Source: JBKDZL01 sp047971145 (GTDB taxonomy: Bacteria > Bacillota_I > Bacilli_A > Erysipelotrichales > Erysipelotrichaceae). Taken from it: DNA of 22,989 nt. The translations under genes and the position numbers were made by a program. Shown piece by piece: positions 21,061-22,989 of this stretch. The DNA is taken from assembly GCA_047971145.1 (NCBI GenBank), contig JBKDZL010000019.1, forward strand, positions 1 through 22,989. The letters run 5' to 3'. A model generated the notes under the pieces. That model saw nothing but the letters and a program-made list of their open reading frames with translations. It did no database searches and had not been told where the DNA came from. Numbering within the stretch: position 1 is the stretch's first letter; each line of letters starts with the position of its first letter.

Positions 21061-22068
21061 ATGTTAACTGCTAGACAAACTGAATTGTTTAGGACTATTG
21101 TTGAAGAGTTCATCGCCACTGCTGATCCAGTAGGTTCAAAAGCTTTAATGGCTAAGTATAACTTGCCATACTCCTCTGCAACTATCAGAAATGAAATGAT
21201 GGAGTTAGAGAGGTTAGGTTTACTTGAAAAGACTCATACTTCCAGTGGTAGAGTGCCATCAATCAACGGTTACCAATTTTATGTAGAAAATTTATTAGAG
21301 AGTAATAACGACTATATAGAATTAGAACATGAGATAAGCAATCTCTTTGATGTTAATTTAGATTTGGAAGAAGCTATTAAGCGAAGTTGTGATGTATTAT
21401 CACAAATGACTTCTTTAACCTCAGTTGTTTTAGGGCCAGATGCTTCTAATCAATATCTAGAACATTTAAAACTGTTTCCTGTTAATGAAAAGTCGGCTGT
21501 TGCGGTATTTATTACCAATACTGGCCATACCGAAAATAGAACTTTCTTCTTTGATGAGGATATTTCTATTGATGATTTACAACGTTGTACTGAAATTTTA
21601 AATGATCGCTTACAAGGAACACTTATTACTGAAGTGGTGGAAAAAATGGAATCATTAAAACCCATCCTTGCTAGTCAAGTTGTAAAATATGATACCTTAT
21701 TTAAGGCTTTTGCAACTGCATTTATGAAATTTGCAAGTGAGCAGGTTTATGCTAGTGGACAAACCAATATGTTATATCAACCAGAATTTTCTGATCTAGA
21801 GCGTTTAAGAGGTATGATGAAAATGCTTGAGAGTAATAAGTGGTTTAATGAATTAGCTAATAGCTCACAAGCAAGTGTTAAAATGAGCGAGAGTACTGAT
21901 CTAATGTGGGTAGAGGATATGGCTGTTGTTTCTGCAAAATTCAAAGTTTCTGAACATGAGGAAGGCGAAATGTTTGTAGTTGGTCCCAATAGAATGCAAT
22001 ATAATAAAATTTTGGCAATGATGAAAATTATGAGAAAGACTTTAGAAGATTTATATAGAAAGAGGTAA
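21061..22068 (+). CDS. hrcA: Heat-inducible transcription repressor HrcA
   Basis: HrcA represses heat-shock operons by binding CIRCE and needs GroEL to stay active. The N-terminal winged-helix domain is typical: MLTARQTELFRTIVEEFIATADPVGSKAL, YNLPYSSATIRNEMMELERLGLLEKTHTSSGRVPSINGYQFYV. The larger C-terminal GAF-like domain follows, ending with VGPNRMQYNKILAMMKIM. At 335 residues it is normal. The AAAGGAGG site ends 11 bases before ATG, slightly far, but no other in-frame start exists between them and homologues start at ML[TS].RQ. It is first in hrcA-grpE-dnaK and should repress itself through the two CIRCE sites. Confidence 0.96.
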   Translation: MLTARQTELFRTIVEEFIATADPVGSKALMAKYNLPYSSATIRNEMMELERLGLLEKTHTSSGRVPSINGYQFYVENLLESNNDYIELEHEISNLFDVNLDLEEAIKRSCDVLSQMTSLTSVVLGPDASNQYLEHLKLFPVNEKSAVAVFITNTGHTENRTFFFDEDISIDDLQRCTEILNDRLQGTLITEVVEKMESLKPILASQVVKYDTLFKAFATAFMKFASEQVYASGQTNMLYQPEFSDLERLRGMMKMLESNKWFNELANSSQASVKMSESTDLMWVEDMAVVSAKFKVSEHEEGEMFVVGPNRMQYNKILAMMKIMRKTLEDLYRKR

Positions 22069-22072
22069 ACTA

Positions 22073-22585
22073 ATGAGTGATAAGAAAGCAAAAGATGCTA
22101 CTAAAGCTAAAAAAGATAAGCATAAAGAAGAAATTAAAAAATTAAATGAGGAAATTGTTAATTTAAATGAGGAATTGGCAAATAGTAAAAATGATTTTCT
22201 TAAAGCTTATGCTGATTTAGAAAATCAAAGAAAAAGATTACAAAGTGAAACCGATTTAATTTTGAAATATCGAGCTAACTCTTTAGTCTTGGACTTATTA
22301 CCTTCATTGGATAATTTGGAGCGAGCATTGGAAAATGTCAATAAAGAAGACTCCATAGGACAAGGTGTTGAAATGGTATATAAGCAGCTAAAAAGTGCTT
22401 TAGAAAAAGAGGGAGTTAAAGAAATTGAAGCACTTGATCAAGAATTTGATGCTAACTTACATCAATCTATTATGATGGAGAAGATTGAAGGTGTTAAGTC
22501 AGGTATAGTAGTGGAAGTATTACAAAAAGGTTATTTATTGAAAGATCGCATATTACGTGCAAGCTTAGTAAAAGTAAGCGAATAG
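22073..22585 (+). CDS. grpE: Nucleotide exchange factor GrpE
   Basis: GrpE is a dimer that speeds ADP release from DnaK. The sequence has a charged Lys-rich tail (1-20), a long coiled-coil helix (about 20-75, KKLNEEIVNLNEELANSKNDFLKAYADLENQRKR), the four-helix bundle region (LLPSLDNLERAL) and the C-terminal beta domain with the signature FDANLHQSIM and VVEVLQKGYLLKDRILRASLVKVSE. At 170 residues it is normal. The start follows hrcA by 4 bases with an AGAGG ribosome binding site. Its TAG stop touches the AGGAGG site of dnaK. Confidence 0.96.
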   Translation: MSDKKAKDATKAKKDKHKEEIKKLNEEIVNLNEELANSKNDFLKAYADLENQRKRLQSETDLILKYRANSLVLDLLPSLDNLERALENVNKEDSIGQGVEMVYKQLKSALEKEGVKEIEALDQEFDANLHQSIMMEKIEGVKSGIVVEVLQKGYLLKDRILRASLVKVSE

Positions 22586-22595
22586 GAGGAAATAT

Positions 22596-22989
22596 ATGAG
22601 TAAAATTATTGGAATTGATTTAGGTACAACAAATAGTTGTGTAGCAGTAATGGAAAATGGTGAAGCAAAGGTAATTACAAATCCTGAGGGAAACAGAACA
22701 ACACCATCAGTAGTATCATTTAAAGATGGAGCAAGAGTAGTTGGTGATGCAGCTAAGCGTCAAGTTGTTACTAATCCTAACTCTGCAACATCAATAAAAA
22801 GAGAAATGGGTACTAATCATAAAGTAAAGTTAGAAGGAAAAGACTACAGTCCACAAGAAATTTCGCCGATGATCTTGACTTATTTAAAATCATATGCTGA
22901 ATATTACTTAGTTGAAAAAGTGACAAAAGCTGAAAATACTGTTCCTGCATACTTTAATGATGCCCAAAGACAAACCACTAAAGATCCTG
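22596..22989 (+). CDS. dnaK: Chaperone DnaK (Hsp70), N-terminal part, cut by window end
   Basis: Codons 1-131 of DnaK are present. The ATPase-domain signatures are IGIDLGTTNSCVAV at the start, NPEGNRTTPSVVSF, and VPAYFNDAQRQ. The AGGAGG ribosome binding site lies 6 bases before ATG, ten bases after grpE. It would be repressed with hrcA-grpE. The frame is open to the edge, but the last 125 bases depart from highly conserved positions: SPMIL for SAMIL, YLVE for YLGE, KAENTVPA for KAVITVPA, TTKDP for ATKDA. Because these cluster at the end of the sequence, base errors near a contig end seem more likely than real divergence. Confidence 0.93.
   Translation, partial: MSKIIGIDLGTTNSCVAVMENGEAKVITNPEGNRTTPSVVSFKDGARVVGDAAKRQVVTNPNSATSIKREMGTNHKVKLEGKDYSPQEISPMILTYLKSYAEYYLVEKVTKAENTVPAYFNDAQRQTTKDP

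Noticed and set aside
1..22989. Mycoplasma-type code (TGA as Trp)
   Set aside because: Trp codons read TGG, no gene needs TGA read-through, and two genes end naturally in TGA.
1..22989. CRISPR array, prophage, insertion sequence or toxin-antitoxin module
   Set aside because: No spaced repeats, transposase, phage genes or paired small toxin genes were seen; the only recombinase is housekeeping XerC.

Overview
The window is about 23 kb of very AT-rich, gene-dense bacterial chromosome. It carries 28 complete protein genes, the 5' part of a 29th (dnaK), and six tRNA genes. Gene content and order are those of a low-GC Firmicute close to the Mollicutes (Erysipelotrichia / RF39 / Acholeplasma-like Bacilli). 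The evidence is RNase J, the rpsP-khpA-rimM-trmD-rplS block, rbgA-rnhB-dprA-topA-trmFO-xerC, ftsW-rsmD-coaD, and hrcA-grpE-dnaK under CIRCE operators. Tryptophan is written TGG, and TGA ends two genes, so the standard bacterial code applies rather than the Mycoplasma code. I cannot name the genus from sequence alone.

Layout. (1) 1-2765, minus strand: a probable operon of a lipoprotein alpha/beta hydrolase, a Dabb-type small protein and RmuC, ending in a palindrome at the left edge. (2) 2771-5143, plus: def and rnjA, expressed divergently from region 1, with an unusual leader hairpin before def. (3) 5152-5765: a tRNA operon (Val, Thr, Tyr, Gln, Lys, Gly) with promoter and terminator. (4) 5874-7039: a DUF1801 protein and a PHP-family histidinol-phosphatase-like protein. 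(5) 7059-10260: rpsP, khpA, rimM, trmD, an unknown 75-aa gene, an orphan PTS IIB-IIA pair, and rplS behind its own leader. (6) 10264-12247: lepB, rbgA, rnhB. (7) 12250-13506, minus: an MFS exporter inserted between rnhB and dprA. (8) 13574-18475: dprA, topA, trmFO, xerC, tightly packed and partly overlapping. (9) A 315-bp AT-rich gap, then ftsW, rsmD, coaD. (10) 20974-22989: two tandem CIRCE operators around one promoter, then hrcA, grpE and truncated dnaK.

Most genes are housekeeping: ribosome maturation and tRNA modification (rpsP, rimM, trmD, rplS, rbgA, trmFO, rsmD), protein maturation and export (def, lepB), RNA decay (rnjA), DNA handling (topA, xerC, dprA, rnhB, rmuC), cell wall growth (ftsW), CoA synthesis (coaD) and heat shock.

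I found no convincing new multi-gene system, CRISPR array, prophage or insertion sequence. The points most worth checking are regulatory or RNA-level: the tandem CIRCE sharing an arm with the coaD terminator; a repeated TATAAT-N6/7-ATG layout without a ribosome binding site, which suggests leaderless mRNAs; a tRNA-Lys that lacks the universal U8 and has stem mismatches; a terminator-like hairpin inside the rpsP operon; and the IIC-less PTS pair.
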